Part shown: in pieces, positions 9,044 to 17,677 of the stretch
How positions within the stretch are numbered: position 1 is the stretch's first letter
How the letters are laid out: the number at the start of each line of letters is the position of its first letter
Assembly: GCA_003153555.1 (NCBI GenBank)
Contig: PLZS01000143.1
Coordinates: 1 to 44,552, forward strand
Length of the DNA stretch: 44,552 nt
Source: Candidatus Melainabacteria bacterium
GTDB lineage: Bacteria > Cyanobacteriota > Vampirovibrionia > Obscuribacterales > Obscuribacteraceae
Direction of reading: 5' to 3'
The notes under the pieces: generated by a model
Told to the model about the DNA's origin: nothing
The model's input: only the letters and a program-made list of their open reading frames with translations
Database searches by the model: none
Position numbers and translations under genes: made by a program

Positions 9044-9433
9044 ATGCTCGGTAATAGCGAAATTCATCATGTTGCAATCATCTGTTCGAACTACGAGCGG
9101 TCCAAACGTTTTTACACTGAAATTCTTGGATTTCCGATCATCAAAGAAACCAATCGAATTGAGCGAGGTTCGTTCAAGTTGGACTTGAAGGTCGGGAGCA
9201 ATTCTCAAATTGAGCTCTTTTCCTTCCCCGCACCTCCATCAAGAGTCTCGCGGCCGGAAGCTTGCGGGCTGCGGCATCTTGCCTTTCAGGTGGATGATGT
9301 GGAAAGTGTTCGAGAAGAGCTACAGCGAAAGGGAGTGGCGACTGAAGAAATAAGGGTGGATGAGATCACTGGCAAGAAGTTTTTCTTCTTTAGTGATCCT
9401 GATGATTTACCGCTTGAGGTTTATCAGCGCTAA
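9044..9433 (+). CDS. VOC-family (glyoxalase-like) protein
   Basis: A 129-residue single vicinal-oxygen-chelate domain close to the SMU1112c/YaeR-like type. The expected four metal ligands are visible: His9 (HHVAII), Glu57 (QIELF), His78 (LRHLAF) and Glu125 (PLEVY). The two beta-alpha-beta-beta-beta halves are complete. These proteins act on small metabolites through a bound metal; the substrate is unknown. The start is ATG at 9044 with no clear ribosome site. Divergent from pckG. Confidence 0.88.
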   Translation: MLGNSEIHHVAIICSNYERSKRFYTEILGFPIIKETNRIERGSFKLDLKVGSNSQIELFSFPAPPSRVSRPEACGLRHLAFQVDDVESVREELQRKGVATEEIRVDEITGKKFFFFSDPDDLPLEVYQR

Positions 9434-9554
9434 TGTGCGCTGTTTTTCAAACATTGCTTCCCTCATGGTTCCGTTTTTTGCCCTGCTGCTATGTACCGCC
9501 TAAAATTATTGAATTTGAGCAGTGTAAGCTAGTGCGTCCAACAAAGGAGTGAAC

Positions 9555-10574
9555 ATGTCGTCCGAACAATCGAAATTCAATTGGCTTAGATCTGGAATAA
9601 CACTTATCGTCGCAGTGTCGCTAAACATAGCGGCTTTCGCAGATGATGGTCGCTCAACTCCTGAGCAATTTGCGGAGTTGTACATGAAAACTTTCAATGC
9701 AAAAGATCTGCCCGGATTGCGCAAACTTCGCTATCCTGTGAAAGGCAAGTCCGCTATGCAAGAAATGATTGATGGTATCACTGAAGGTACTATGAGCGAA
9801 GGTAATAAGTTTACCAAGTTTGAAATACTCCCTCCAAAGCCTGACATGGATAAGGCCAACATGGGTCCCGATGGATTGTTTTATAAAGCCAACTTGAAAC
9901 CAACGCACTTACTAAAACTTAGCGCTGTTGCCAAAGATAATTCGATGTCAACGACAATACCAATTGGTATCAAGGATGGTATCTACTATGAAGTAGGCGT
10001 TGAACCTGCTCCTGGTGACACTCCAGCCTATGGATTTGGTTGGCAACGAGTTGCGCTCCCACAAAGCACATGGTCTGTGATGATGCCGAATGAAGCAGAA
10101 CCAGGCAAAGCAGCGTTGGAGAAACAATTTGGCAAAAATGCCGCGAATAATCCTGACGCTTACGGCGTCGTGAAGAATACTGCCGATATCAAAACGACCC
10201 AGCGCTGGGCTAGATGTGGCGAGGAAGGCAAACGAGTCAATGACGCAAATAACAAAGAAACATACAGGGCCGCTTGCACCACTTTCACTCCTGAGACTTT
10301 GAAAAAGTGGTTCGATGATCCGAAAAAGAATATTGATGACGCCGTTGATTTAGCGTCGAGGCAAAACCAGGGCACGGTGGTTCAGAAAACTGACATCGAC
10401 TTGGGTGGTGCCCCAGGAAAAGCTTATGAAATCAAAGACAAAGACGGAACACTTGAGCTCGGTAGAGTTTATTGGATCAAGGATGCGCTGTACGAATTGA
10501 CTTTTTCCAGCAAGAAAGACAAGCCAGACCAAGATGGCGCAAATAAGTTTCTAACTTCGTTGGAAGTGAAATAA
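9555..10574 (+). CDS. Secreted protein of unknown function
   Basis: 339 residues beginning with a signal peptide (hydrophobic core TLIVAVSLNIAAFA-DD). The exported part starts with TPEQFAELYMKTFNAKDL, reminiscent of an NTF2-like/DUF4878-type helix pair, then strands and charged helices; no catalytic motif is recognised. A GTG at 9549 is in frame but lies inside the ribosome site AAAGGAG (9543-9549), so ATG 9555 is the start. It stands alone and is followed by a palindromic hairpin. Confidence 0.8.
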   Translation: MSSEQSKFNWLRSGITLIVAVSLNIAAFADDGRSTPEQFAELYMKTFNAKDLPGLRKLRYPVKGKSAMQEMIDGITEGTMSEGNKFTKFEILPPKPDMDKANMGPDGLFYKANLKPTHLLKLSAVAKDNSMSTTIPIGIKDGIYYEVGVEPAPGDTPAYGFGWQRVALPQSTWSVMMPNEAEPGKAALEKQFGKNAANNPDAYGVVKNTADIKTTQRWARCGEEGKRVNDANNKETYRAACTTFTPETLKKWFDDPKKNIDDAVDLASRQNQGTVVQKTDIDLGGAPGKAYEIKDKDGTLELGRVYWIKDALYELTFSSKKDKPDQDGANKFLTSLEVK

Positions 10575-10633
10575 GGTTGGAAGTAGATAAAAGTCGCTTT
10601 AGGTTCCGAGTTCGCGGATTATCGAAATGGAGC

Positions 10634-10651
10634 GCGGGACTCCAGTCCCGC
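10634..10651. repeat. REP-like hairpin
   Basis: GCGGGACT, then CC, then AGTCCCGC forms an 8 bp perfect inverted repeat between two convergent genes. There is no T-tract, so it resembles a repetitive extragenic palindrome more than a classic terminator, though it may still stop transcription. Only one copy was seen in this window. Confidence 0.6.
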
Positions 10652-10750
10652 CTCGAACTTCTAGTACCTGAAGAAGTGATACCAAAGACGGGACGTGCGA
10701 TCCGTTTGGGATGCCGGCTTACTTAGTTTGGGATTTGGTGGCGCCCGAGT

Positions 10751-11260
10751 CTAATACTGACCTGTCGCTCTTCCGTGTGCTGACGGAGGGTCAACGCAAG
10801 GATTTTGGATCAGTCCGTTTTTACCCATTGTCCAATTTGGATTTATATTTCCTGCTGTTATCACAATTGGTGAAGTGTCTACCACTGTTGTGGTTGCGGG
10901 CAGAAAAACAGATCCATCTTGAGAGTATTGCTGGGAAATAATTGTGGGAGTAACTGCGGGGATCTGCTGATATGACTCTTGTTGTATTTGAGGTTGAGGC
11001 GCAGGAATGTAGGTCGATGGAGTGCTTATCGCACCAGCGGAGTACGTATCTAAGGTGACGGTTTGCGCTGGGGCCGGTAGCAGACTCGGAAGAGAATGCG
11101 GCGCGGATTGTGACACTTGTGATGCTACAGATGTGGCGGGCGCTGATGAGAAGTGAGCCATCGCTGTGACGCATGCAGCGATACCAACACCTATCCCGAT
11201 CATCATTCCTACAAACAGTATGACGAGACCTTTTTTGCTCGATTTCTCGGTGGCAGTCAT
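10751..11260 (-). CDS. Single-pass membrane protein with Ser/Pro/Thr-rich exterior
   Basis: A short basic N-terminus (TEKSSKKG) is followed by one hydrophobic glycine-zipper-like helix (VILFVGMMIGIGVGIAACV), then ~130 low-complexity residues rich in Ser, Thr, Pro, Gln and Ile. The likely topology is N-in with the tail outside. No domain is recognised. The ribosome site is weak. It is ~190 bp downstream of the polysaccharide-export-like gene's 3' end and on the same strand as it. Confidence 0.6.
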   Translation of the reverse strand: MTATEKSSKKGLVILFVGMMIGIGVGIAACVTAMAHFSSAPATSVASQVSQSAPHSLPSLLPAPAQTVTLDTYSAGAISTPSTYIPAPQPQIQQESYQQIPAVTPTIISQQYSQDGSVFLPATTTVVDTSPIVITAGNINPNWTMGKNGLIQNPCVDPPSAHGRATGQY

Positions 11261-11449
11261 TTTTAGAACCTATATTTTGCGAAGTGGGCGAAGGGAGTAA
11301 GATTAAAATACTCTTGTAACCTCTCTGGTTCCATGGCTTTTTTACGCACGGTCAGCGTAATTCTCCCCATGAGAGCGCACTCTTTCAGGAGCGTTTCAAG
11401 GTTTTCTTCTGGACATGTCTTAAATCGATTTGGCTATTTCGCGATTTTG

Positions 11450-12490
11450 CTATTTCGACAGTAGCGGGAATCGTAGGAACTCTCTGGGTCCGAAGTCTCC
11501 AACTGGAGCGCCAGATCCGAAACCATTGACTGGTTTGCCGGATCCGAAATTGCCTACGGGTTGGTAAAACCAGTTATTGCGATTCAAGCTTTGGTCGATG
11601 CTCTTCACGACGACTATATCTCCAGGCTTTACTAACTCTGTGTCTGGAGTGACGAGGCTCTTAGCATTAATGCGACGATTGCCTATAGATCCGTCTTCCT
11701 TCATGGTCGAAACGATGATTGAACTGGCTGCGTTAGCGAGTCCACCAGCCTTCATGATGATGGTTGATAGCTTCTCCCCATCGTCTTGGATTGGAAATAG
11801 ACCTGGATGTTTCACTGCACCCATTACACGCACTTTGTCTTTGGTGGTGGTGACTTTGCCGAAATCATTGGTTCTAAATTCGGTGCCTTCCGTCGGCACA
11901 TAAACGACATCGCCTGGCATAAGAACCAAGTCCTCTTTTTTGTCGCCGTCAAACATGAGTTTCCAAAGATCGACATCAATAACTTGTTTAGGATGAAGTC
12001 TAGTGACATGAATGTGTCTAAGATCTGCGGTGACTTTCAATCCACCACCCATCTCAAGAGCCTCAGAAATGGTCAGCGACTTGCTAATCGATGAGCCGGC
12101 GCTCTGGGATTCTTCGTTAGACTTCGTTGTGGAGTAAAGCCCAGGATGGGTAACCTCACCGAGCAAATAAACTTGCGTCGGTCTAGCTCGGTTGAGTTCA
12201 ATTACAATGTGTGGATTAACAAACCATTTTTTTGCTGACTCATTAACCAATTTGCTGAGTTGATCAACCGTTAAACCAGCTGCGTCAATCACTCCCGCAT
12301 AATTAATCACAGCAGTTCCATTCGGTAGAACTGGTGAACTTGTTTCGGAGCCATCGCTATTTTTTATGGATAGTATATCGCCAGGACCAAGTACATAATC
12401 TTTGCTCATTTGCGCTGCGGCCGCAAACGCGCTGGACACCAGTCCGAAGCCGAGTCCAACCATAATCAGAAGTACGGAAATATAATTCAT
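11450..12490 (-). CDS. Polysaccharide export (Wza/SLBB-type) protein
   Basis: Contains the Poly_export domain (PF02563) just after the signal peptide: DYVLGPGDILSI, PNGTAVINYAGVIDAAGLTVDQL, then INPHIVIEL-like VNPHIVIELNRA. Two SLBB-type segments follow (VYLLGEVTHPGLYS and VRVMGAVKHPGLFP). The C-terminus has a short repeat built on GNFGSGKPVNGFGSG. In other bacteria these proteins form the outer-membrane or periplasmic channel for capsule/exopolysaccharide. The signal peptide ends in AFA-AAA with no lipobox Cys, unlike Wza lipoproteins. No Wzc kinase or glycosyltransferase is nearby, so it is an orphan here. Start supported by GGTGG six bases before the ATG. Confidence 0.88.
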   Translation of the reverse strand: MNYISVLLIMVGLGFGLVSSAFAAAAQMSKDYVLGPGDILSIKNSDGSETSSPVLPNGTAVINYAGVIDAAGLTVDQLSKLVNESAKKWFVNPHIVIELNRARPTQVYLLGEVTHPGLYSTTKSNEESQSAGSSISKSLTISEALEMGGGLKVTADLRHIHVTRLHPKQVIDVDLWKLMFDGDKKEDLVLMPGDVVYVPTEGTEFRTNDFGKVTTTKDKVRVMGAVKHPGLFPIQDDGEKLSTIIMKAGGLANAASSIIVSTMKEDGSIGNRRINAKSLVTPDTELVKPGDIVVVKSIDQSLNRNNWFYQPVGNFGSGKPVNGFGSGAPVGDFGPREFLRFPLLSK

Positions 12491-12682
12491 CGTCCACCGT
12501 TACCAACTTGAGAAGAATAGCACTCTCTGCTGCACAACACGAGTTTGGTCATTTCACAGCGGGAGGAAGACTAACAATGGGATTGCCGATATTGGCTTCT
12601 TGCAAGTATTCTAGAGAATCGCTCTACAAAATGTTTATGTTTGCTCTCGAAGTTAACGCAATGTCGTCCAAATTTCAACGCC

Positions 12683-13825
12683 TCATTTTCGCCTCATTGT
12701 TTTGATGACGATGAAAATTGCGGTTAGCATCAATGCGATGATCAGACACAGCGAGAATGCCAGTGGTAGAGATATTGGACTCGGTCGTGTGCTCGCTGGT
12801 TGCTTTTTAGGTACGACAATTGGCTGCCGATCTGCAGGTACTTCAGTACTGTTTGTTCCTTCTGTAATTGTCGTTGCCGTTTTCTGCTGGTCATCCAATT
12901 TCGCGGCTCGTTTAAAATCAGTTTCAGCTAGTGCATTTTGTCCCAATCTCTTGTACCAATTGCCCCTCTTTCGGTAGGCCTCCGCATTGTCCTGAGTCTT
13001 GTTTATTGTGTGTGAATACGCCGCTATGGCAAGTGCGCCAAGCTGATTTTCAAGGTTCCTTCGCGTAAATTTTGGCAAACTGTTTCGACCTTGGCTTTGC
13101 AAAGCAATCGCATAGATCGGTGAAGATGGCGACAAGAGATCGCATACAGCGGCGTATGGCACATGCACAGTTTGCTCAGGAAGTGTGCACGCATTCACTA
13201 CTTCTTCCGATCCAAAGTGAATATCTATACCCGTCTTTGATAGCGTGAAGTCCTCATTGTTCGCAGTCGTTCCAGATTCAGTCACCACGAATTCTCTGCG
13301 GTGCACCAACTCGCTCAACGAAAGTACTGATAGCAAGTCAGCGTATGGAACTGACTTCCGGAAGATACTTCCGAGAGTAATGATTTCCGAACGTTTGGGA
13401 CAGTAGTTGAAAGGCAGCACTGTTACCAACGGTCTCCCGCCTGGAGGACAGCGATTCTCAAACTGAAAACGGATGCTGACGATTTCTGGAGTCGTTATGG
13501 ATACTTTGTAGCCACCGTCAAAAGAACTTTGTATTGTCTCACGTCGCCCAGCCGTGAGAAACTCCTTTATGCGTGCTTTCATCAATTTCACGATTTTGAT
13601 GTTTATTGCGGATGAGTGCGGAACCCCCTCAATTTCCGGATAATGCACGTTCACTTGGTACAAAGGCTCGTGCTTGCGAATTGCTGCTTTGTGCACATGG
13701 GGAGTCGTGGTCGCGCTGACATAGCAAGGCAAACTATATACCACTGCCAGAGCGTTCAAAGCGAACAGAATGGACAACTCTAGATGCGTTCGTTGCGTTG
13801 GTTTTAAATGTGGTGTATGACTCAT
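12683..13825 (-). CDS. DUF3298-like protein with TPR and C-terminal membrane anchor
   Basis: An N-terminal hydrophobic segment (signal or anchor) is followed by a domain resembling DUF4163/DUF3298, the extracellular part of RsiV/PdaC-like proteins: YPEIEGVPHSSAINIKIVKLMK, strands with IVSIRFQFENRCPPGG, LPFNYCPKRSEIITLGSIF, and a final strand pair near TVHVPYAAVCDLL. A single TPR-like unit (AEAYRKRGNWYKRLGQNALAETDFKRA) follows, then a Thr/Pro linker and a C-terminal transmembrane helix with a basic end. Probably an envelope protein; a role like RsiV is speculative because no sigma factor lies next to it. No clear ribosome site precedes the ATG. Confidence 0.7.
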   Translation of the reverse strand: MSHTPHLKPTQRTHLELSILFALNALAVVYSLPCYVSATTTPHVHKAAIRKHEPLYQVNVHYPEIEGVPHSSAINIKIVKLMKARIKEFLTAGRRETIQSSFDGGYKVSITTPEIVSIRFQFENRCPPGGRPLVTVLPFNYCPKRSEIITLGSIFRKSVPYADLLSVLSLSELVHRREFVVTESGTTANNEDFTLSKTGIDIHFGSEEVVNACTLPEQTVHVPYAAVCDLLSPSSPIYAIALQSQGRNSLPKFTRRNLENQLGALAIAAYSHTINKTQDNAEAYRKRGNWYKRLGQNALAETDFKRAAKLDDQQKTATTITEGTNSTEVPADRQPIVVPKKQPASTRPSPISLPLAFSLCLIIALMLTAIFIVIKTMRRK

Positions 13826-14207
13826 GTTAACAATTGCATTTGTTGATTTCTTGGGATTGCATCGAGGCGCACTACATTATGCTTGTTACCTCAACTTGCG
13901 CACGTTGGAACTCATTGTCGTTCATACTGACTCTAACAGCACTTCGGAGCCATTGCTATGCTCTATGCTATGCGCCCGGTTGCAGCTCGGAAAGCTGGGT
14001 AGATCTAGGGCAGTACGACTAGATGACCGAGCTCATTTTTTTTCGATCCTATTAGTTCCGCAGGGTAAATTCCACATGGTGTAACTTATTTACTAATAAG
14101 TTACCCGTAAGTTTCGGTACGCTCGCTGCATTCAGGTTGCCAGCAAAATCATGCTCTTAGAGAATGGACTTGTTCGGCGGCTCCGCTGAATAAGGGTTTA
14201 TCATCAT
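13826..14207. other. Intergenic region with AT-rich hairpin
   Basis: A 382 bp gap upstream of the DUF3298-like gene and downstream of the minus-strand hydrolase gene. Short frames here lack ribosome sites and protein-like composition. The only clear structure is the hairpin at 14082-14103. Confidence 0.5.
14082..14103. repeat. AT-rich hairpin / possible operator
   Basis: TAACTTATT (14082-14090) pairs perfectly with AATAAGTTA (14095-14103) around the loop TACT. It is about 105 bp beyond the stop codon of the minus-strand hydrolase and 256 bp upstream of the DUF3298-like gene. It could be a weak terminator or a protein-binding palindrome. Confidence 0.55.
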
Positions 14208-15092
14208 TTAGAGATGCTGATCAAAGAAGGAGAGCATTTTACCCATTGCGAATTCGCATGTTTGTGACTGTTTCAATGCGAAAAAATGGTTTGCGTGTTC
14301 AAGAGGAAGAAATTCCACTTCAACGTTGGCGGACTTTAGCGCCGATGCTAAAGTTTCTGATTGTTCGATGGGCATCGTTGTGTCATTTATTCCATGCGCT
14401 AATAATGTTGGTATGCCGGTTTTCACATATGTCAAAGGTGATGATTTTATATAAGCGGGAGATTTGCTGTCAGGCAATTCACCCATATATTGCACGACAT
14501 AAGCTCCCTCTAACTTCGATAAATCTGTGGCCGGACAAAATGCGACTACGGCTTTGATTATTTTTGACGTTGTGACGCGACCAGGCAAAAACGTTTTTGC
14601 AGGAGCGTATCCCGCCAGGAGTGCCAGGTGTGCTCCTGATGAAATTCCGAAAGCACCAATCCTTGCCGGGTTAATGTTGTACCTCTTTGCGTTTTGAAAA
14701 AGATACTGGACTGCATTTTCTACGTCTTCCACGTCATTTGGAAAACCACCACCGTCGGGTTCCAGTCGGTAGTCGATTGAACATGCGGCAATGCCATGTC
14801 TCGCTAGCAGCTGAGAGCAACCTACTTCAAAGGAGCCAGCCTTGGAACCAGATCTCCACCCACCTTCATGCAGAACAATCACCGCTGAGGTTGGTTTAGT
14901 TACGGCTGGTAAGTATAAATCAGCCATCCATGCTTTATTGCCCAACTTGTAAGGCACATTGTGCACCACGTGCGGTGCACCCTCGGTTGCTGCAGCAATT
15001 GGCAAAGTAGATTTTTGGGACTCGGATTTTTCAGATAGAGTCAAACATAATATGAATGCAAGCCAAGTGGCTTTGACAGTTTTGATTTTCAC
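14208..15092 (-). CDS. Secreted alpha/beta hydrolase (esterase-like)
   Basis: Signal peptide followed by an alpha/beta-hydrolase fold of the BD-FAE/esterase type. Visible elements: oxyanion-hole motif LHEGGW (His75-Glu-Gly-Gly), SIDYRL strand, nucleophile elbow GISSG (Ser151), acidic residue in HGINDTTMP, and catalytic His in LEHANHFF. The usual HGGG/HGGW is HEGG here. It probably cleaves an ester outside the cytoplasm; the substrate is unknown. The start is GTG at 15092 with AAGGAA six bases upstream. Single gene, divergent from the secreted protein at 15313. Confidence 0.88.
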   Translation of the reverse strand: MKIKTVKATWLAFILCLTLSEKSESQKSTLPIAAATEGAPHVVHNVPYKLGNKAWMADLYLPAVTKPTSAVIVLHEGGWRSGSKAGSFEVGCSQLLARHGIAACSIDYRLEPDGGGFPNDVEDVENAVQYLFQNAKRYNINPARIGAFGISSGAHLALLAGYAPAKTFLPGRVTTSKIIKAVVAFCPATDLSKLEGAYVVQYMGELPDSKSPAYIKSSPLTYVKTGIPTLLAHGINDTTMPIEQSETLASALKSANVEVEFLPLEHANHFFALKQSQTCEFAMGKMLSFFDQHL

Positions 15093-15312
15093 GGATTTCC
15101 TTTTGGCAAATGCTTCGCTCGGGTCTGGCGTTATAAGTCGGGCGAAACATAACTCGATGAGAGGCAGTGCTTCTTCAGACGTTCAAGACATTGTAACTCA
15201 TCCCGGTCTGGAACTGGTGTGGACCAATGAAGGACATGTTGTCTGAGCATTTTGCGTTCGATGGCATAGTACTATTAGCTTCGAAATAATTTAATGGGGC
15301 AAGAAAGACAAA

Positions 15313-15864
15313 ATGATCTACTCACTGCGCGTCTTACATCTCGGGATCGCGTCGATTCTTATAGCTACTCCCTGCCTTGCAGTCAAAAGCGACATTCTTG
15401 TCACACCGGGAGTTGGCATAGGTATCGCTAAGCTTGGCATGAAGCAAATGGAAATGAAAAAGGCTGCGGGCAATTTTGATGCATCTTACTCGCTTCCTTC
15501 TGGCATCAAGGTGGAGCGGGCAGACTGGAAGGAAGATGGACTAACTACGATCGTGCTTAAAGTGTTTTATGGAGCTGACGGAAAAGCGATTCAAATCGGT
15601 TCAGCTGCCTCGACTCCTGTCACTGCAGATGGTATCAGCAAGAAATCGACCATTGGTGAACTCGTGTCTAAACATCCCAAGTTGAAACTCACCGAATATC
15701 AAGCAAAAAGCGGGCGAGTTGATTATTATGATGACGTTCATAAGGGAATTACTTATGAGTTTAGAAGATTGGATGACGATTTGGCGAGGCGAATGTATGC
15801 CATCATCGTCCACAAGCCAGGTGTTCCTGTGATTTCCGATGCGGATGAGGTTCAGTTGAAGTAG
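15313..15864 (+). CDS. Secreted protein of unknown function
   Basis: 183 residues with a typical signal peptide (short basic start, hydrophobic core, TPCLA-VKS). The mature part starts ILVTPGVGIGIAKLGMKQMEMKKAAG, which looks like the opening of a small SmpA/BamE-like alpha/beta fold in which a strand is followed by a GMxxxE helix; a second similar stretch (SKKSTIGELVSKHPKLKL) follows. This suggests two related halves. An AAGAAAG ribosome site precedes the ATG. The neighbour at 15928 is also secreted and has a related VKPGMSRKDLLKVF motif. Confidence 0.72.
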   Translation: MIYSLRVLHLGIASILIATPCLAVKSDILVTPGVGIGIAKLGMKQMEMKKAAGNFDASYSLPSGIKVERADWKEDGLTTIVLKVFYGADGKAIQIGSAASTPVTADGISKKSTIGELVSKHPKLKLTEYQAKSGRVDYYDDVHKGITYEFRRLDDDLARRMYAIIVHKPGVPVISDADEVQLK

Positions 15865-15927
15865 AGTCCATAGAAGAGAATGCCGCAGCAGATCAAGCGA
15901 ATCAAATGTTGAAAGGAGCTCGAATGG

Positions 15928-16323
15928 GTGTTTATGAAAAGAATTCCGCAGATATTTGTTGGACTGGTTGCCGTTTCCGTCATTGCAATGCAGCTACAGG
16001 GCGGTGCTCGCGAAAGTGTGACACCAATGTCCATTGATGTCCACGTTGCCTGGCTTAGCGAAAGGATCAAAGAGGCAAAGTCAGTTAAGCCTGGAATGTC
16101 TCGAAAGGATTTATTGAAGGTCTTTGAGGTAGAAGCAGGCTTGCAAGCAATGCTGCCAACCCGATATGCCTTAAAGAGCTGCCCATTGATGAAGGTAGAC
16201 GTTACCTTCGACGGTGCGGGAAAGCGTAATCCAGAAAAGCGCCCGGTTCCAGTTCAAGCCGATGCCGAAATGACTATTCTCACAATATCGCCGATTTATG
16301 TTGATTATGTCATTACGGACTGA
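15928..16323 (+). CDS. Small secreted protein with SmpA/OmlA-like helix motif
   Basis: 131 residues with an N-terminal hydrophobic signal segment and a motif VKPGMSRKDLLKVFE resembling the GMxxxxv helix of SmpA/BamE-like domains. The start is unclear: GAAAGGAG (15911-15918) is ideally spaced for an ATG at 15924 that is out of frame and would stop after ~35 codons. The in-frame starts are GTG 15928 and ATG 15934, at spacing 9 and 15. Probably in one unit with the gene ending at 15864 (63 bp gap). Ends before a bidirectional terminator. Confidence 0.65.
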   Translation: MFMKRIPQIFVGLVAVSVIAMQLQGGARESVTPMSIDVHVAWLSERIKEAKSVKPGMSRKDLLKVFEVEAGLQAMLPTRYALKSCPLMKVDVTFDGAGKRNPEKRPVPVQADAEMTILTISPIYVDYVITD

Positions 16324-16419
16324 TTGATTCCTACACCATATGCGGTTGTTCATGAAGCGGGGTTGATTGCAGACAGCGAGAACCTCGACGGCGATGCGTG
16401 CCGTTCAGGTTATGGGCGT

Positions 16420-16461
16420 AAAAAAGCGCAAGTAGCATGTGATGCTGCCTTGCGCTTTTAG
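16420..16461. terminator. Bidirectional intrinsic terminator
   Basis: AAAAGCGCAAG (16422-16432) pairs perfectly with CTTGCGCTTTT (16449-16459), with an inner AGCAT/ATGCT stem. A T-run ends each strand. It lies between the convergent secreted-protein gene and DEAD-box helicase gene, so it should terminate both. Confidence 0.85.
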
Positions 16462-16474
16462 TCAATTGATCGGC

Positions 16475-17677
16475 TTAACCTGCGGTTCTGCGTCGTGGAG
16501 CGCGGAATCTTCTTGAGGCACCACTTCTTGGTTTAGAGGACCGGTTCTGGTCTGATGAATCATTTTGCTGAGGGGCATTCGGATCCATCGGTCGACCGGT
16601 AATCTTTTCGATGTCTCTCATGAGATGGCGCTGGTCGGCGCAAACAAACGAAAGTGCTATGCCTGAACGACCTGCTCTGCCGGTTCTGCCAATGCGGTGC
16701 ACATAATCAGCGGCTGTCATCGGCAAGTCGTAGTTGACTACGTGACTGATGGCTGGGATATCCAGACCACGGGCAGCAATGTCTGTTGCCACAAGCACAG
16801 CAAATCTGCCTTCACGATAGCGAGCTAGAGTTTTTTCACGTTGGCTTTGCGAGATATCGCCGTGTATTTCCTCAGCAGTTACGTTCGAGGCACAAAGTCT
16901 CTTGCGAATCTTCGCAGCTTTACGTCGAGTCTTTGCAAAAACCAATACCGAATGCATTTCTGGTTCATCTTGGATCAGTTGAACTAGAAGCGCATCTTTA
17001 CCGGCTTCGTCTATATGATAGATACGTTGTTCGATTGTGCTTGGCTCCACCTGGCTGGTGTTGACTTGCACTGTAACTGGATTGGTGAGAAATTCGGCGG
17101 CTATGCGCTCGACAGTTTTGCTGATCGTTGCTGAGAACATCAGGGTTTGGCGACGTTTGCCCATCTCCGTGACGATTCTGCGCACTTGTGGCAAGAATCC
17201 CATGTCCAACATGCGGTCAGCTTCGTCAAGAACTAGCATTGTAACGTTGGTTAGGTCTGCATTGCCGCGTTCGATGTGGTCAAACAGACGACCTGGTGTT
17301 GCTACGATAACATCAACTCCACGTCTCATAAGTCGGGTTTGTTTCTCGTAGCCAGTGCCACCGTATACGGTGACAGTTCGCATTCCTGAATTGTTTGAGA
17401 AACGCTCGAATTGGCTCTGTACCTGTAACGCCAATTCACGTGTGGGAACAAGAACGAGGCATCGAGGCTTGCGTTCAGAGGTGCCCTTCAAATTTTGAAT
17501 AATCGGCAAAGCATATGCAGCGGTCTTGCCGGAGCCGGTTTCAGCCGAGGCCATGATGTCGCGACCAGCTACAATGATGGGAATAGCTTTTTGTTGGATT
17601 TCGGTCGGTTCCGCGAACCCAAGCGCTTCAAGAGCAGCAGAAACTCGCTTGGTCAATCCAAGTTCAGTAAAATTCAT
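16475..17677 (-). CDS. rhlE: DEAD-box RNA helicase, RhlE type
   Basis: ATP-dependent RNA helicase with all core motifs: Q motif (FAEPTEIQQKAIP), Walker A AETGSGKT (45-52), PTREL, ATPGR, DEAD (151-154), SAT (182-184), then RGLDIP and HRIGRTGRAGR in the second RecA lobe. The C-terminal tail of ~45 residues is polar then Arg-rich (SRRFRAPRRR), typical of RNA-binding extensions in RhlE proteins. Such helicases remodel ribosome precursors and mRNA, often at low temperature. The ATG at 17677 has AAGGA seven bases upstream. The leader contains a long inverted repeat (17716-17764), which may regulate expression. The RhlE assignment is by overall similarity. Confidence 0.93.
   Translation of the reverse strand: MNFTELGLTKRVSAALEALGFAEPTEIQQKAIPIIVAGRDIMASAETGSGKTAAYALPIIQNLKGTSERKPRCLVLVPTRELALQVQSQFERFSNNSGMRTVTVYGGTGYEKQTRLMRRGVDVIVATPGRLFDHIERGNADLTNVTMLVLDEADRMLDMGFLPQVRRIVTEMGKRRQTLMFSATISKTVERIAAEFLTNPVTVQVNTSQVEPSTIEQRIYHIDEAGKDALLVQLIQDEPEMHSVLVFAKTRRKAAKIRKRLCASNVTAEEIHGDISQSQREKTLARYREGRFAVLVATDIAARGLDIPAISHVVNYDLPMTAADYVHRIGRTGRAGRSGIALSFVCADQRHLMRDIEKITGRPMDPNAPQQNDSSDQNRSSKPRSGASRRFRAPRRRTAG

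Noticed and set aside
10634..10651. CRISPR repeat or IS terminal repeat
   Set aside because: Single short palindrome, with no second copy or transposase in the window.
12508..12705. 65-codon plus-strand frame between the export-protein and DUF3298-like genes
   Set aside because: Non-ATG start, no ribosome site, and its end overlaps the real minus-strand gene.
13824..14084. 86-codon plus-strand frame in the gap upstream of the DUF3298-like gene
   Set aside because: Starts inside the divergent gene, no ribosome site, composition unlike a protein; two overlapping frames compete.
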